Shown here piece by piece: positions 13,127-25,800 of a stretch of 64,000 nucleotides of DNA. Below the pieces are notes generated by a model, which had not been told where the DNA came from, did no database searches, and saw only the letters and a list, made by a program, of their open reading frames with translations. Source of the stretch: Paralichthys olivaceus (lineage: Eukaryota > Chordata > Actinopteri > Pleuronectiformes > Paralichthyidae). Each line of letters begins with the position of its first letter. Within the stretch, counting starts at the first letter, position 1. The translations under genes were made by a program, and so were the position numbers. The DNA is taken from contig NC_091116.1 in the NCBI RefSeq assembly GCF_024713975.1, positions 13,870,682 through 13,934,681 on the forward strand. Direction: 5' to 3'.

Positions 13127-16100
13127 ATGGATCCGAGCTCAGTCATCACACAAGTGAACCGGGAGGAAGAGGCGAGCAGAGCCGCAGCGGAGCGAGGTCA
13201 GACCCCCCCACCTCTCATGGACTACTGCTATCATGATTCATCCGATTATAACGGTCACACATGAGCTCCACAGACTTTACACCACAAACTTTACACCACA
13301 AACTTTACAACAAAACTTTACACCACAACTCAGTGAACTTTACAAACTTTACACCACAACACAGTGAACTTAACAAACTTTACACCACAACACAATGAAC
13401 TTTACAAACTTTACACGACAACACAGTGAGCTCCACAGACTTTACACCACAAACTTTACAACTTCACCACAACACAGTGAGCTCCACAAACTTTACACCA
13501 AAACTTTACACCACAAACTTTACACCAAAACTTTACACGACAAACTTTACACCACAACTCTGTGAGCTCCACAAACTTTACACCACAAACTTTACACCAC
13601 AAACTTTACACCTACACCACAACACAGTGAACTTTACAAACTTTACACGACAAACTTTACACCTCAAACTTTACACCACAACACAATGAACTTTACAAAC
13701 TTTACATGACAACACAGTTAACTTTACAAACTTTACACCACAAACTTTAGACGACAACACAGTTAACTTTACAAACTTAACTTTACAAACTTTACACAGT
13801 TAACTTTACAGACTTTGCACCACAACACTGTGAACTTTACAAACTTTACACCACAACACAGTGAACTTTGCAAACTTTACACCACAACAAAGTGAACTTT
13901 ACAAACTTTACACCACAACACAGTTAACTTTACAAACTTTACACCTACACCACAACTAACTTTACACGACAACACAGTTAACTTTACAAACTTAACTTTA
14001 CAAACTTTACACCACAACACAGTTAACTTTACAGACTTTGCACCACAACACAGTGAACTTTGCAAACTTTACACCACAACAAAGTGAACTTTACAAACTT
14101 TACAACACAACACAGTGAACTTTACAAACTTTACACGACAACACAGTGAACTTTACAAACTTTACACCACAATCTTTAGACGACAACACAGTTAACTTTA
14201 CAAACTTAACTTTACAAACTTTACACAGTGAACTTTGCAAACTTTACACCACAACACAGTGAACTTTGCAAACTTTACACCACAACAAAGTGAACTTTAC
14301 AAACTTAACTTTGCAAACTTTAGACCACAACACAGTGAACTTTGCAAACTTTACACCACAACACAGTGAACTCTACAAACTTTACACCACAACACAGTGA
14401 ACTTTACAGACTTTACACCACAACACAGTGAACTTTGCAAACTTTACACCACAACACAGTGAACTTTGCAAACTTTACACCACAACACAGTGAACTTTAC
14501 AGACTTTACACCACAACACAGTGAACTTTGCAAACTTTACACCACAACACAGTGAACTTTGCAAACTTTACACCACAACACAGTGAACTTTGCAAACTTT
14601 ACACCACAACACAGTGAACTTTACAGACTTTACACCACAACACAGTGAACTTTGCAAACTTTACACCACAACACAGTGAACTTTGCAAACTTTACACCAC
14701 AACACAGTGAACTTTACAGACTTTACACCACAACACAGTGAACTTTGCAAACTTTACACCACAACACAGTGAACTTTGCAAACTTTACACCACAACACAG
14801 TGAACTTTGCAAACTTTACACCACAACACAGTGAACTTTACAGACTTTACACCACAACACAGTGAACTTTACAGACTTTACACGACAACACAGTGAACTT
14901 TACAGACTTTACACCACAACACAGTGAACTTTACAAACTTTACACCACAACACAGTCAGTTCCACTGTTTGGATCCATGGCTGTGATGAAAGTAGAGGAA
15001 ATGACACACAAGTGCTTCGTGTTCACACGTACAGTCTCTAAATAAAACCACAACAACGTCTCGACACCACTTGAAACACTTCAGTGTTATTATGGTCTCA
15101 TTCTTTCATAGTAGAAAACAAATGTCTTTCACAGACATGTCAGTTTCTGCAGAAACATATATTTTACAGAATGAACTCTTCAGGATGTGAGTTAATGTTG
15201 TGATTGGCTTTTGGTTCATTTTCTTAATTCCAGTTCGATATATTTGGTTGTATTTGTGTTTTTATTCACAATTATTTATAAGAACATTTATGGTTAAACT
15301 GTAAAACATCAAACCTCATTTACATACATTTGATAAGGACATCTCATTGACTCATTCATTTTTTAAATATATTTATTCAAATGGCTGAAATATCTTTATC
15401 GACATCAGCGCCCAACCCTTCATATCCGTTCGAGTGTAATACTCCGATAAATATGCATCGTCATATTTAATTAAATATCTACAGAGACATATTCAATAGC
15501 TTCAACTTGAATCCTCTCGCACCAGCTCTAACTCAGTTTATTTTAGTATAAATGCTGTTTCTCTCATTTCAACTCAGTGATCGTCCTGTGAGATTCAGAT
15601 TTCCTGTGTGAAACTCTGACTTTATCAGCGTGGATCCCTGCACATTAACCAGTCACATACCTTCACTGTGTGCGTAAGTTACTGAATAATCAGGAGACCT
15701 TGTCAGTCTCCGTCCCTGAGAAACGCTGCTAACAGGCAATCGCTTCCTGTCTCATATAACTCAAATAAGAGTTTATTCCAGCAGAGATTCAGTTGTTCAT
15801 GTTTTACATTGAAGAATAAGAGCCTGAGCAGCTGACCAGTCACTCAGACGTCAACAGCAGCGTTCTTGTAAAAGTGTAATAGCCTGATCTATTACGTAAC
15901 CGTGTCCTGACACATGTTTATTCACAGGGACACACGACCGCTGCCTCCGACAGTGGAAAATATTTACTCTGTCCTGCCTGACGAGGTCCTGACAGGAAAA
16001 CCCAAGTTTGTCTGCTTCGTTAAATGAAAAACTAAACTCTTCGTCGTGGTTCCACTGTTATGACGGGTTGCGTTTAGAAGATTCCAGGTTTTGTATGATT

Positions 16101-19100
16101 TCATATCCTTAAAATGTAGAATTAAAGACTGTAAGAGATGTGAACTTTGGACAATAGTGACATGAGTAGAAACCCTGTCGTGACGGGCTGCACTTATGAT
16201 CCACCATCTTCCTACGACAGTTTACTTCTGGTGTCCCTACGTTAATCACACATCGTTAATCACACATCGTTAATCACACATCGTTAATCACACATCGTTA
16301 ATCACAATCTGAACTGGTGTAAAAACAAGCAGGTTGATTATTACAGCGGTTCCACAGAACTAGTTTGAGAATCTGATCAGGAGACTGAATAATAAATAAT
16401 AAATAAGATGTTTCCATTGAGCTATGAAGAATATTTATAAAGCTAATATAAAACAAGACAACCAGATAATGTGAGTACATTAAGTACATTAGAGTATTTA
16501 AGTATATCATCAATGCTTCTTCTCATTAATCACATTTTCGAGGAACTCGCCTTTGCTCTGTCTCAACAGATCTAAAGAGTCACATTAGTTTGTGTTTTGA
16601 GAGCGAAGGCCGGAGATTACAAGGAAACATGAGAGGGAACCAGGGAGTGAAATAGTAAACGAGGAAGTTACGTCAGAATAGGATGTTTTATCTGGGATTA
16701 AATAATCTAAAGAACCGGAGACGTAGCTTGAAACCTCGACGAAGAAGATACCTGGACATCACATGTTTACCCCTGTTACGCTACAACATGATGAAGAGCT
16801 TCCTCCGCTGATACCCGTCTGTTTCCTCTTCCTGTTTTTGGCCCGAACGCGGCAGAGGCCAGTGGAGGGTCAGACGGGGTTTGAATCCACAAATGAGAGT
16901 AGGAGGGAACGTCAGTGAGCGAATGAAAAGAGGCGCGAGAGATGGACAACAGGGGGTTTGTGTGTTGGTAAAACGGTCACGTCCGGATAGACGGAGAGAG
17001 GGAGGACGGAGAATAAAGAGACAGGAACAAAGCGTGTGTTAATCAGAAGTTTACAGGACTCGGAGGACGAGAACAGGAATCATTTCTGCGATCGAGAGAA
17101 AAGAACTAAAGTTTTTCTCTGTAACTTATCTTTAAGTTCATAAATTTAACTTCAGTTGTGTAGCTCAGTCCTTTGACGGAGAAATAAAAAAACTATGAAT
17201 GAATCCAGTGTCGGTTAAATATTTACATATCGAATATTAAATCAAGAAATGAGATTTATTGAATTCTGTTTTTGTATTTTAAAAACAGAACAACACTGCC
17301 CTCCCTCTTATTTTGCCTTGTTTTATTTTTCAAGTTTTATTTTACTTTGGAGGATAATTTAACTGCCCTATAGATTTGATTAAAATATAGCGAGTAATTA
17401 TTATGTCACCAATGATCTCCTCCTCCTCCTCTGCAGGTTCTTCTCCGTCTCTCTCCACCAAGAAGCCGAGGAGCGGAGGCCTCTTCTCCAGCCTGTTCTG
17501 CTGCCTCTGTCGGGACCAGCCCCAACCCCCCCCAGTCAACAACAACGCCCCCCTGCTGGTGGAGGAGAACGGCACCGTCTCCAAGGTGAGTTGACCTCCA
17601 ATTCTCTCATGACCTTTATTTTAACAGCGGAAAGAAAGAAGTTCTAACGCTGCTTCTCACACGAGTCTGGACACACTTTGGATTTGTTTTGCTTTATCTT
17701 TAAAACCAGGTGAAGCCGCTGCTGCCGCCGGTGAAGTCAAAAGACTCTGGAAAGATCTGTGTGGTCATAGATCTGGACGAGACGTTAGTCCACAGCTCCT
17801 TTAAGGTAGGAACCTGAGATCGTTTGTGTTTAATCTGAAGAAACGCTGGTCAGTGTTAGCGGCTCTGAGGTTTCTGTCACCGCTGGCAGATGCCAAATCT
17901 AAACTAGCTGGTTCCTAAAATAAACAGTGGAAACACACACACACACACACACACACACAGACCCTCATCTGATAAACCCACAGTTGTTAAATCATCTCTT
18001 TCTGTCCTTCAGCCTGTGAACAACGCAGATTTCATCATTCCTGTGGATATAGAAGGAACCGTGCACCAGGTAACTTCAGGTCATCACACCCCACCAGATG
18101 AACCTACGGCACAAATGTTCGGAATGTCACCTAGACAGCGCCTCCTTGTGGCCGCATAGTTTGAATCGAGTGTGTGAGGTTCTGTCGGCGTTTCCGGGGT
18201 TTGAAGACGTGGCCTCGGGTCTGGGCCTGGTTCAAGTAATCCAGGATAGGTTTGTTCAGACAAGCACAGCCTATTCTGGATGACTTGGGTCAGGAACGCT
18301 GCCCTCAGACGCCGACTCTGAAGAAAGAAAAGACACGGAGGACGTTCAAGAGAAGCAAAGAGACGGAGTTCACCATTGGAGCCAAATGTTTGTGTCTCTG
18401 TCTTTGTGTTGAGTTTGTTTGAAAAGTTTGACAGGTTCCATACAACAGAGTAAACCACCTCTTTTGTACATGATCTTATCAAACATCAGTTGAACGGGTC
18501 CAGATGTGTCGGAACATGTTTTATTTTGAAAGGCAGGCTGTGCAGGATGCTGGTTTGAAGCCTGCTGTGTGTTTCAGGTGTACGTCCTGAAGCGACCACA
18601 CGTTGACGAGTTCCTCAAAAGGATGGGAGAGCTGTTCGAGTGCGTCCTGTTCACCGCCAGTTTAGCCAAGGTAACCCCAGTGAACATGTTGGAGGAGGTC
18701 TCATAATGTTTGACATCAGTAGAGTCGTGACGTCTGAGCTGAACTTAGATTTGTCTCCGCAGTACGCAGACCCTGTTTCTGACCTCCTGGACAAGTGGGG
18801 CGCCTTCCGCTGTCGCCTCTTCAGAGAGTCCTGTGTTTTCCACAGAGGAAACTACGTGAAGGATCTGAGTCGCTTGGGTCGCGACCTGAACAAGGTCATC
18901 ATTGTGGACAACTCCCCCGCTTCCTACGTCTTCCACCCCGACAACGCAGTGAGTACCATCACCATCACGAACGCAGAGGGCGAATAAACAACATCATGTT
19001 TTTTTTACAGTAAATTTAATCTGGTTTAAAGTGTGAATTAAATTTCAGATCACACACATTCAGTGTGAGAACATTTTGATCCATCCCAGTTTATTTCTTT

Positions 19101-19328
19101 TGTTTGTTTATTGGAGGGAAAATGCAGAAAGTCACAAAATATAAAATGATGGATCAAAGTGGAGAGAAGTGAGGGATGAATATTATCGTTTCCGTCCAGG
19201 TGCCTGTGGCGTCATGGTTCGACGACATGTCCGACACCGAGCTGCTGGACCTCATCCCGTTCTTCGAGAGGCTGAGCAAAGTGGACAGCGTCTACACGGT
19301 CCTCAAGCACCAAGGCACGGCGAGCTAA
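13127..19328 (+). CDS. ctdsp1: CTD small phosphatase 1 (SCP1)
   Basis: HAD/FCP-type phosphatase that removes phosphate from Ser5 of the RNA polymerase II CTD and acts with REST in silencing neuronal genes (family knowledge). Exons: 13127-13196, 17437-17585, 17710-17805, 18013-18069, 18578-18670, 18763-18948, 19200-19328. The joined frame gives 259 residues, close to human CTDSP1 (261). Visible features: N-terminal MDPSSVITQ, the Cys-rich SLFCCLCRD (palmitoylation-like) motif, catalytic [10 protein letters not shown] (DxDxT), the signature [39 protein letters not shown], and [17 protein letters not shown]. The end [18 protein letters not shown] favours CTDSP1 over CTDSP2 or CTDSPL, and hosting miR-26 in intron 4 fits. 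Intron 1 is 4.2 kb and repeat-rich. Confidence 0.95.
13262..14957. repeat. 31-bp minisatellite in ctdsp1 intron 1
   Basis: About 1.7 kb of tandem degenerate units. The core is ACTTTACACCACAACACAGT followed by GAACTTTRCAA, about 31 bp. The left half is irregular, with short and chimaeric units; from about 14330 the units are nearly uniform. It lies wholly inside the intron and is not coding. Confidence 0.9.
14960..17436 (+). other. ctdsp1: Rest of ctdsp1 intron 1
   Basis: AT-rich intronic DNA. I see no gene in it. The only structured element is a 14-bp tandem repeat at about 16238-16312. It ends with a pyrimidine-rich tract and AG at 17436. Confidence 0.5.
16238..16312. repeat. 14-bp tandem repeat
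   Basis: About five copies of CGTTAATCACACAT in a row, nearly identical. Confidence 0.85.
18226..18294 (+). ncRNA. mir26b: miR-26 precursor hairpin (miR-26b type) in ctdsp1 intron 4
   Basis: The 5' arm at 18231-18252 begins TTCAAGTAATCCAGGATAGG, carrying the miR-26 seed UCAAGU. The 3' arm at 18270-18294 (CCTATTCTGGATGACTTG...) pairs with it almost perfectly, leaving a 19-nt loop at 18251-18269. miR-26 genes lie in introns of the CTDSP family in vertebrates, miR-26b in CTDSP1. The host gene is in the same orientation, so it is probably co-transcribed and processed from the intron. Mature length and ends are inferred from the family. Confidence 0.95.
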
Positions 19329-20100
19329 CAGCGTTAGCGTTGACCTCCTCTTCTCCGAGCACAGCCGCAAATCACCGCCAACCAGCTCCTGAAACCTGGG
19401 GGGGGGGCGTTCCCCTGAATATATCAGTCATCACTGCCACCTTCTGGCCAAACGGAAAACTGCCTGAAGATCACCCTGTAAGTTCACTTTCCCTCGTCGT
19501 CGTGAACCAGCTCTCGTGTGAACGGACGAACGTGATGAAGGAATAAATGTTGGAGGACGTTTCTCCACTGAACCTGATCGTGAAGCTCGAAGCAGGAGGC
19601 GAGAGGAAAGGGATCATGGGAAAGTTTTACGATTGGAGTTTGTTTGTCCTTTAAAAACACTTCCTCACGTCATCATGTGATGCTCGAGCTTTGGAAACAA
19701 TGACCCTCCCTTCACTGCAGATTTCTATACGAACCCCAGTTGAAGCATTGAATGATAATAATTATTACTATTTTTCTATAAAATCAATGATTTCTTTAAA
19801 CAGGAAGAAAAATACATTTTGATGCATAGGATAAAAAAAACCCCGATATTTTTAAAGAAGACGACTGCAGATGCTGGACTCCGTGGACGGCCGAGACGCA
19901 AACGTATCCCTCCAGCTGTGAGACGAGAGGACCAGGATCTGAACCCAGCGGCGTCGGGTCGTTTTTTAAAAAGTTCTGTTTTTAAAAGCCACAAACAAAA
20001 CTTGAATTTCTCACAGTGCTGACAGAAAGTTCTCCTTCTTATGAAGCGGTACACATTCGCTGGAAACTGTTTCAGGACTTTGGAATGAAACTTGTCGGAC
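19329..20100 (+). other. ctdsp1 3' UTR and downstream DNA
   Basis: No gene seen. An AATAAA at 19542-19547, about 215 bases after the ctdsp1 stop, is a candidate polyadenylation signal. A poly-G run lies at 19398-19407. Confidence 0.4.
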
Positions 20101-20103
20101 GAG

Positions 20104-20108
20104 TGCGT

Positions 20109-20199
<91 letters not shown>
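20104..20199. repeat. (TG)n microsatellite
   Basis: About 96 bases of TG dinucleotides. The left edge is GTGC-interrupted, and the rest is uninterrupted. Confidence 0.95.
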
Positions 20200-20402
20200 C
20201 TCCGAGGTAATTAATTCAGTCGATTCTCTGCCTCCTGTGATTCGTTCTGTTGTGACGCAATGTTGTGGAAAAAGAAAAAAGTGGAGCTACGACACAGCCT
20301 GGCTGCTTAACGTTTTTAAAGCTCTCCGACTTCCTGATTGGTCGATTTGTGGTGAAGCCTGGTCAACAGGAGGTGCTGTCTCACGTAACCGGACGAAACC
20401 AG

Positions 20403-20704
20403 AGACTGTAAATAAAGATGGCCGACATGAAAGTGAAGCCAAAGCATCTCTGTTGCCCCCTGGTGGCTGGCTGTAGTATGGGTCATCAACCCTCCAACTA
20501 AACAGTCAAAGTACACGTTAAATAGATGTTTCTTTATTTAGGTAGTTCTTAACACACTTTGTTTAAGTGCTTGAATAAGTTATTTGATGACTCCGAATGG
20601 CGTCACCACCACAAGATGGCGTCGCTCCAACCCAGGATGTTTTGGCTTCATTTCTGGACAGTGGAAGGAAGTAGAGACGCGTCGTCCGTCTTTATTTACA
20701 GTCT
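20403..20704. mobile_element. MITE-like element with terminal inverted repeats
   Basis: The left end 20403-20426 (AGACTGTAAATAAAGATGGC...) and the reverse complement of the right end 20681-20704 match at 22 of 24 positions. The inverted symmetry continues inside: GAAGCCAAAGCATC on the left corresponds to GATGTTTTGGCTTC (reverse complement) on the right. There is no coding capacity in about 302 bp, so it would be non-autonomous. It contains the CCCCCTGGTGGCTGGCTG motif also found near 42370 and (reversed) 63750. Target-site duplications are not obvious. Confidence 0.7.
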
Positions 20705-22240
20705 GAGGAAGGACAATTAAATTAAATTCATTAAAGCCACCACATTAAAAGCTATTTCATTATTGTTCTGTGTTTAACACGTTCTTGTCAATGAAAGTCT
20801 TTTCTAAATAATTGCTGATTTGAATTATTATTGCACAGCAGTGGTCCTCTGATATGATATCGACCGTTTTAATAACATGCGTGTTTGAGTTCATACGTTC
20901 ATGTATGAAGCAGCTGAGTTAAAGACGAGCATCTGTCCGAGTTGTTGGCACATACCAGGGTCACGTGTCTCACTGTTAATTGTTCATACGTGTTTTTATT
21001 TTGAATTCATAGGAAAAGAGGAGAGTTATAGGAACGTCCGTGTCGCTGCGGAACTCGTTCTTCTCACACATTCACTAGATTTGTATATTTTATTTCGCAC
21101 AGTAATGAAAAGCAAACAAATGTGGTTAATATATGAAATATTCGCGTTGCTGTTCTCGTGATTCAGTAGATGAGTAACCTAATTCTTCACCTGTGTTGTT
21201 TTATCAAACCAAATTATACCTGAACTGTGTAATGATGTCATTTCCTTTTTCCATAAATCTTAAGTCAAACATGGTCAAAGTGCGTTTTCTTTTTTATTCC
21301 TCTCGGTCGTTTTCAGTGTTTTCAAGGAGGACATTTCTTTAAATATCAACTTTATTTTACTTTTGTCAAGTATCTGTGTAGAAGTATATTTTAAATCGAG
21401 TACTTACTCACTTTTACTTGTGCTCAAGTACATTTTTTATTCTTTGTACTTCAGTTTGTACGCCGCTGTTACTGTTAAAGTGGAACTAAAGCAGCTGTGA
21501 TTAGGACGATGGGGACATGTTTCTGTGATGGACAGGTGAGGAGCAGGTGGAGCGGTGATGAAGATGAGGAGCAGGTCACTGGAGGAGGAGGAGGAGGTGA
21601 GTGAAGCACTGATCAGGGCTCAGGTTGTTCAAAATGCTTTTAAATGAATGTTCTCTTCATATTAGTGATTCATTGTTTGCTGCACTCATGATTCCAGGAC
21701 CGGTTGTATTTTGTCCTTGTGAAACACTTGGTACTTAGATTTTGAAAAGTAGAAATAAGGTTATTATCATTATAGCATATGCTATGCTAACAACAAACCC
21801 AGCTACGCTCTGCTTCAAATTAAATTCAGGTTAAACACATGAATTACTCAGTGTTGTTAGAATAGAGACCACGAGTGAAGTCTGGACTCTACAGATGAGA
21901 CAAGACAGTTTGAGTTGAACAGAGGTTTTAATTAGAAATTAGAAAATACAAAATACACTTTATGCTGTAGCAGTGGTAAAGGTTGTAAGTATCTTAAATG
22001 CTTTTAACATTGAATGTGAGTAACAGACAGAAATGAACTGATATAAAACAAAGCTGCATGTTTCTGTGTGACAGTAAAATGAAGATATAAACAGTTTTTA
22101 AAGATTCGTAACATTTCAAACTCTCATTTGAAAAGAGCAGCTGGTTTTACTTCAAACTTTGCTTAATGCCACCGTGTCTTGAAACACGTGTTCTCCCAGG
22201 CGTGACCTGCGACTCGAGGGTTAATGTGAAAACGTGCGTG
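20705..22240. other. Intergenic DNA between ctdsp1 and the NLR gene
   Basis: AT-rich DNA with no gene that I can support. The right part (to 22240) should include the 3' UTR of the minus-strand NLR gene, but I found no convincing polyadenylation hexamer close to its stop. Confidence 0.4.
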
Positions 22241-22830
22241 CTACTCTGCAGTCAGAGAGACCGAGGAGCCGCTGTACTCCCAGAACCCAAACCCAGGATA
22301 AAGAGTGTCGGTGAATGTGGTGTTGAAGGTGTGCAGGTGGACCAGCGTGTCCCCGGAGACGACAAAGAAAGACAGCGTGCCGGCAGGAACGTCCACGTAC
22401 ACTGCTGCTCTGTTGGAGTCTTTGGCGGAGACGGTGGAGCAAATGGTTGAGTCGTTATTGTGATAAGCGATGAAATGACCGTGGGAGCAGATCGGCTGTT
22501 CGTTGTGCGTGATGGAGAAACCGTGAGCATCAGCGCAGTAGAGACCCCAGGACTGAGCGTTCCTTCCAAACCAGCAACCGATTTCGTTGTCTCCTCTCCG
22601 TGAGATTCCTCTGTAACTCACTGATATGTTGAGTACCCCGTTCCAGTCGACCTCCCAGTAGCAGCGCCCACTCAGACCGTTTCTGCACAGCAGCTGAGGG
22701 CGCTCGTCAAACCTGTCCGGATGGTCGGGATACTTCTGGATCTCGTCCTCGTACGTCACCGTCCTGTCGTCGTTGGACAGTTGGAGGTTTTTGTTCATTG
22801 AGTCTGGGTCGAATGTGAGTTCACAGAAAT
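22241..22830 (-). other. NLR exon 11: PRY-SPRY (B30.2) domain
   Basis: Last coding exon. It carries the PRY LDP-like start ([17 protein letters not shown]), [12 protein letters not shown], the SPRY hallmark GRCYWEVDW, and C-terminal PGFGFW followed by SSVSL. The same fold occurs in TRIM proteins, but here it is joined in frame to LRR exons. It is thought to bind ligand or partner proteins. Confidence 0.92.
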
Positions 22831-25800
22831 CTGAGGGAGAGAATGAGACGATGTGCAGTTAATGATCCGTCGCACTGACCCGTGGCATCGTGATCGAGTG
22901 AGCGACACTTACACTTCTTCAGACCAGTTCTGAACCATCGGACGCCATCAGGCTCCACCCTGAAGAGAAGAGTGAGAGCAGCGTGGTTATTTCATTATTC
23001 TGTGATTTATTGACCATAGACTAAATAAAGACGAGGACACGTCTCCACTTCTTCCAGAGATAAAGCGAGAATATCTGAGACGAACACGAAGAATGGGAGA
23101 GAGGTGGAATCAAATAACGCTAAATGTTTTAAGAAATTCGTAAAGATCCTGACCTGAGAACTTCCAGAGAGCAGTGTGGACTCTTCAGCAGCTCCAGTCC
23201 TGAGTCCTGCAGGTCGTTGTTGCTCAGGTCCAGATCTCTCAGGCTGCAGGACTGTGAGCTGAGGACGGACGACAGAGCTTCACAGCTCCTCTCCGACAGG
23301 TTACAGCCGCTCAGTCTGGAGACGACAACAAAGAAGAGGACAAACAACGTGTGTGTTGGACTGTCACCACCTTTAGAGTTGATCTGGATTAAAAGACGAA
23401 CACAGGAGCAAACATCTCGGTTCGGTCTCCAGCCTTCAGGGACGGGACACACGTTTTATTTCTGATGAAACTGAAGAGGACCTATGACCTGGTCTGACCT
23501 GAGAAATTCCAGAGCACAGTGTGGACTCTTCAGTCCGACGGACAGCAGCTCCAGTCCTGAGTCCTGCAGGTCGTTGTTGCTCAGGTCCAGATCTCTCAGT
23601 CTGCAGGTCTTGGAGCTGAGGACGGACGACAGAGCTTCACAGCTCCTCTCCGACAGGTTACAGCCGCTCAGTCTGGACAAATCAACAACGCATTAAGACA
23701 GTATCTACCCCCCCCCCCCCCCTCGTCCCTGACTGATGAAGACATCAACACTTACAGAGCTTTGTGCGAGACTTTGATCACCGGCAGCAGCCGAGCGAGA
23801 GGCTCCTCTGACGCAGAGTATTTCTTCAGGTCAAACACGTCCAGGTTTTTGGCTGACGACAGTAAGATAAAGGCCAGAGCGGACCACTGAGCGGGAGACA
23901 GCCGACCCGCGGACAGACTTCCTGACCTCAGGTGACGCTGGATCTCGTCCACCAGAGAGCGGTCGTTCAGTTCGTTCAGGCAGTGGAACAGGTTGATGCT
24001 TTGCTCTGCGGAGGTCGTCTCCTCGATCTTTTTCTTGATGTACTCGACCGTTTCCTGTTTGGTCCACGAGACGCTTCCTGTCTGCGTCAGCACGCCTCGT
24101 AGGAGACTCTGATTGGTCTGCAGGGAAAGACCCAGGAGGAAGCGGAGGAACAGGTCCAGGTGTCCGTTTGGACTCAGTAAGGCCTCGTCAGCAGCGCTCT
24201 GGTAGAAGTTGTTCATGTCAGATTCAGTTTTTCCAGCGTCAGACGTCAGGGAGGTTGCTTGTTGGCCTGACATCAGATTGACTCCAGAGTTGATGAAGGT
24301 CAGGTGGACGTGAAGAGCAGCCAGAAACTCCTGAACGCTCAGATGGACGAAGCAGAACACCTTGTCCTGGTGCAGGCCTCGCTCCTCTTTAAAGACCTGT
24401 GTGAACACTCCTGAGTAAACTGAGGCGGCTCTGATATCGATGCCGCACTCCGTCAGGTCGGATTCGTAGAAGATCAGGTTTCCTTTACGCAGCTGCTCAA
24501 ACGCCAGTTTTCCCAGAGACTCGATCATCCTCCTGCTGTCTGGACTCCAGAGGGGATCTGCCTCAGCTCCTCTGTCGTACTTGAGCTTCTTCAGTTTGGA
24601 CTGGACCACCAGGAAGTGGATGTACATCTCCGTCAGGGTGTTGGGCAGCTCTCCTCCCTCTCTGGTCTTCAACACGTCCTCCAGAACTGTAGCAGTGATC
24701 CAGCAGAAGACTGGGATGTGGCACATGATGTGGAGGCTTCGTGATGTCTGGATGTGAGAGATGATGGTGTTGGCCTGTTCTTCATCTCTGAACCTCTTCC
24801 TGAAGTACTCCTCCTTCTGTGGGTCAGTGAAGCCCCTGACCTCCGTCACCCGGTCCACGCACTCAGGAGGGATCTGATTGGCTGCTGCAGGTCGTGTGGT
24901 TATCCAGAGGCGAGCGGAGGGCAGCAGTTTCCCCCTGATGAGGTTCGTCAGCAGCACGTCCACCGAGCTGGACTCCGTAACGTCGGTCAGGATCTCGGTG
25001 TTGTCGAAGTCCAGAGGAAGTCGACACTCGTCCAGACCGTCGAAGATGAAGACGACCTGGAACTCTTCAAACCGCCGGATTCCTGCTTCTTTGGTTTCGG
25101 TGAAGAAGTCGTGGACGAGCTCCACCAAGCTGTACTTCTTCTCCCTCAGCAAATTCAGCTCTCGGAACGTAAACGGAAACATGAACGTTACGTCCCGGTT
25201 GGCTTTGTCTTCGGCCCAGTCCAGAGTGAACTTCTGCGTGAGGACGGTCTTCCCGATGCCAGCCACTCCCTTTGTCATCACCGTTCTGATTGGTTCGTCT
25301 CTTCCAGGTGAGGCTCTGAAGATGTCCTCTTGTCTGATGGTGGTTTCCTCTCTGCTGAGTTTCCTGGAAGCTGTTTCAATCTGTCTGACCTCATGCTCGT
25401 CATTGACCTCTCCGCCGCCTCCCTCTGTGATGTAGAGGTCGGTGTAGATCTGGCTCAGGAGCGTCGGGTTTCCTGCTTTGGCGATGCCCTCGAACACACA
25501 CTGGAACTTCTTCGTCAGCTTGGATTTCAGTTTGCTTTGACAAAGTGGAGCACGAGATCCTGAATCAGAGAAAGAGAAACTATCAACGAGTTATTTCTGA
25601 AACAAAGTGATGTTGTCGTCGGGTTGAAATCCTCCTACCTCTCTGCAGACACTCGGCCAGATTGTCCTGCTTCATCTTCCTCAGGAAGCTCATTGCGATC
25701 TTCAGAAACGCCTCCTTGCTGCTCCTCTGCTCCTCATCCTCGCCGTCCAACACCTCCTCGTGCTCCCCCAGACTGTCGAAGCATTCTGGGTAATCTGGAC

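Noticed and set aside
21555-21600. ATG-AGG-AGC... followed by GAGGAG|GTGAGT, like an NLR first exon on the plus strand
   Set aside because: No downstream plus-strand NLR exons; the similarity is a short acidic run only.
24754-25435. Plus-strand ORFs of about 185 codons opposite the NLR NACHT exon
   Set aside because: Shadows of the minus-strand exon; they carry no recognisable domain.
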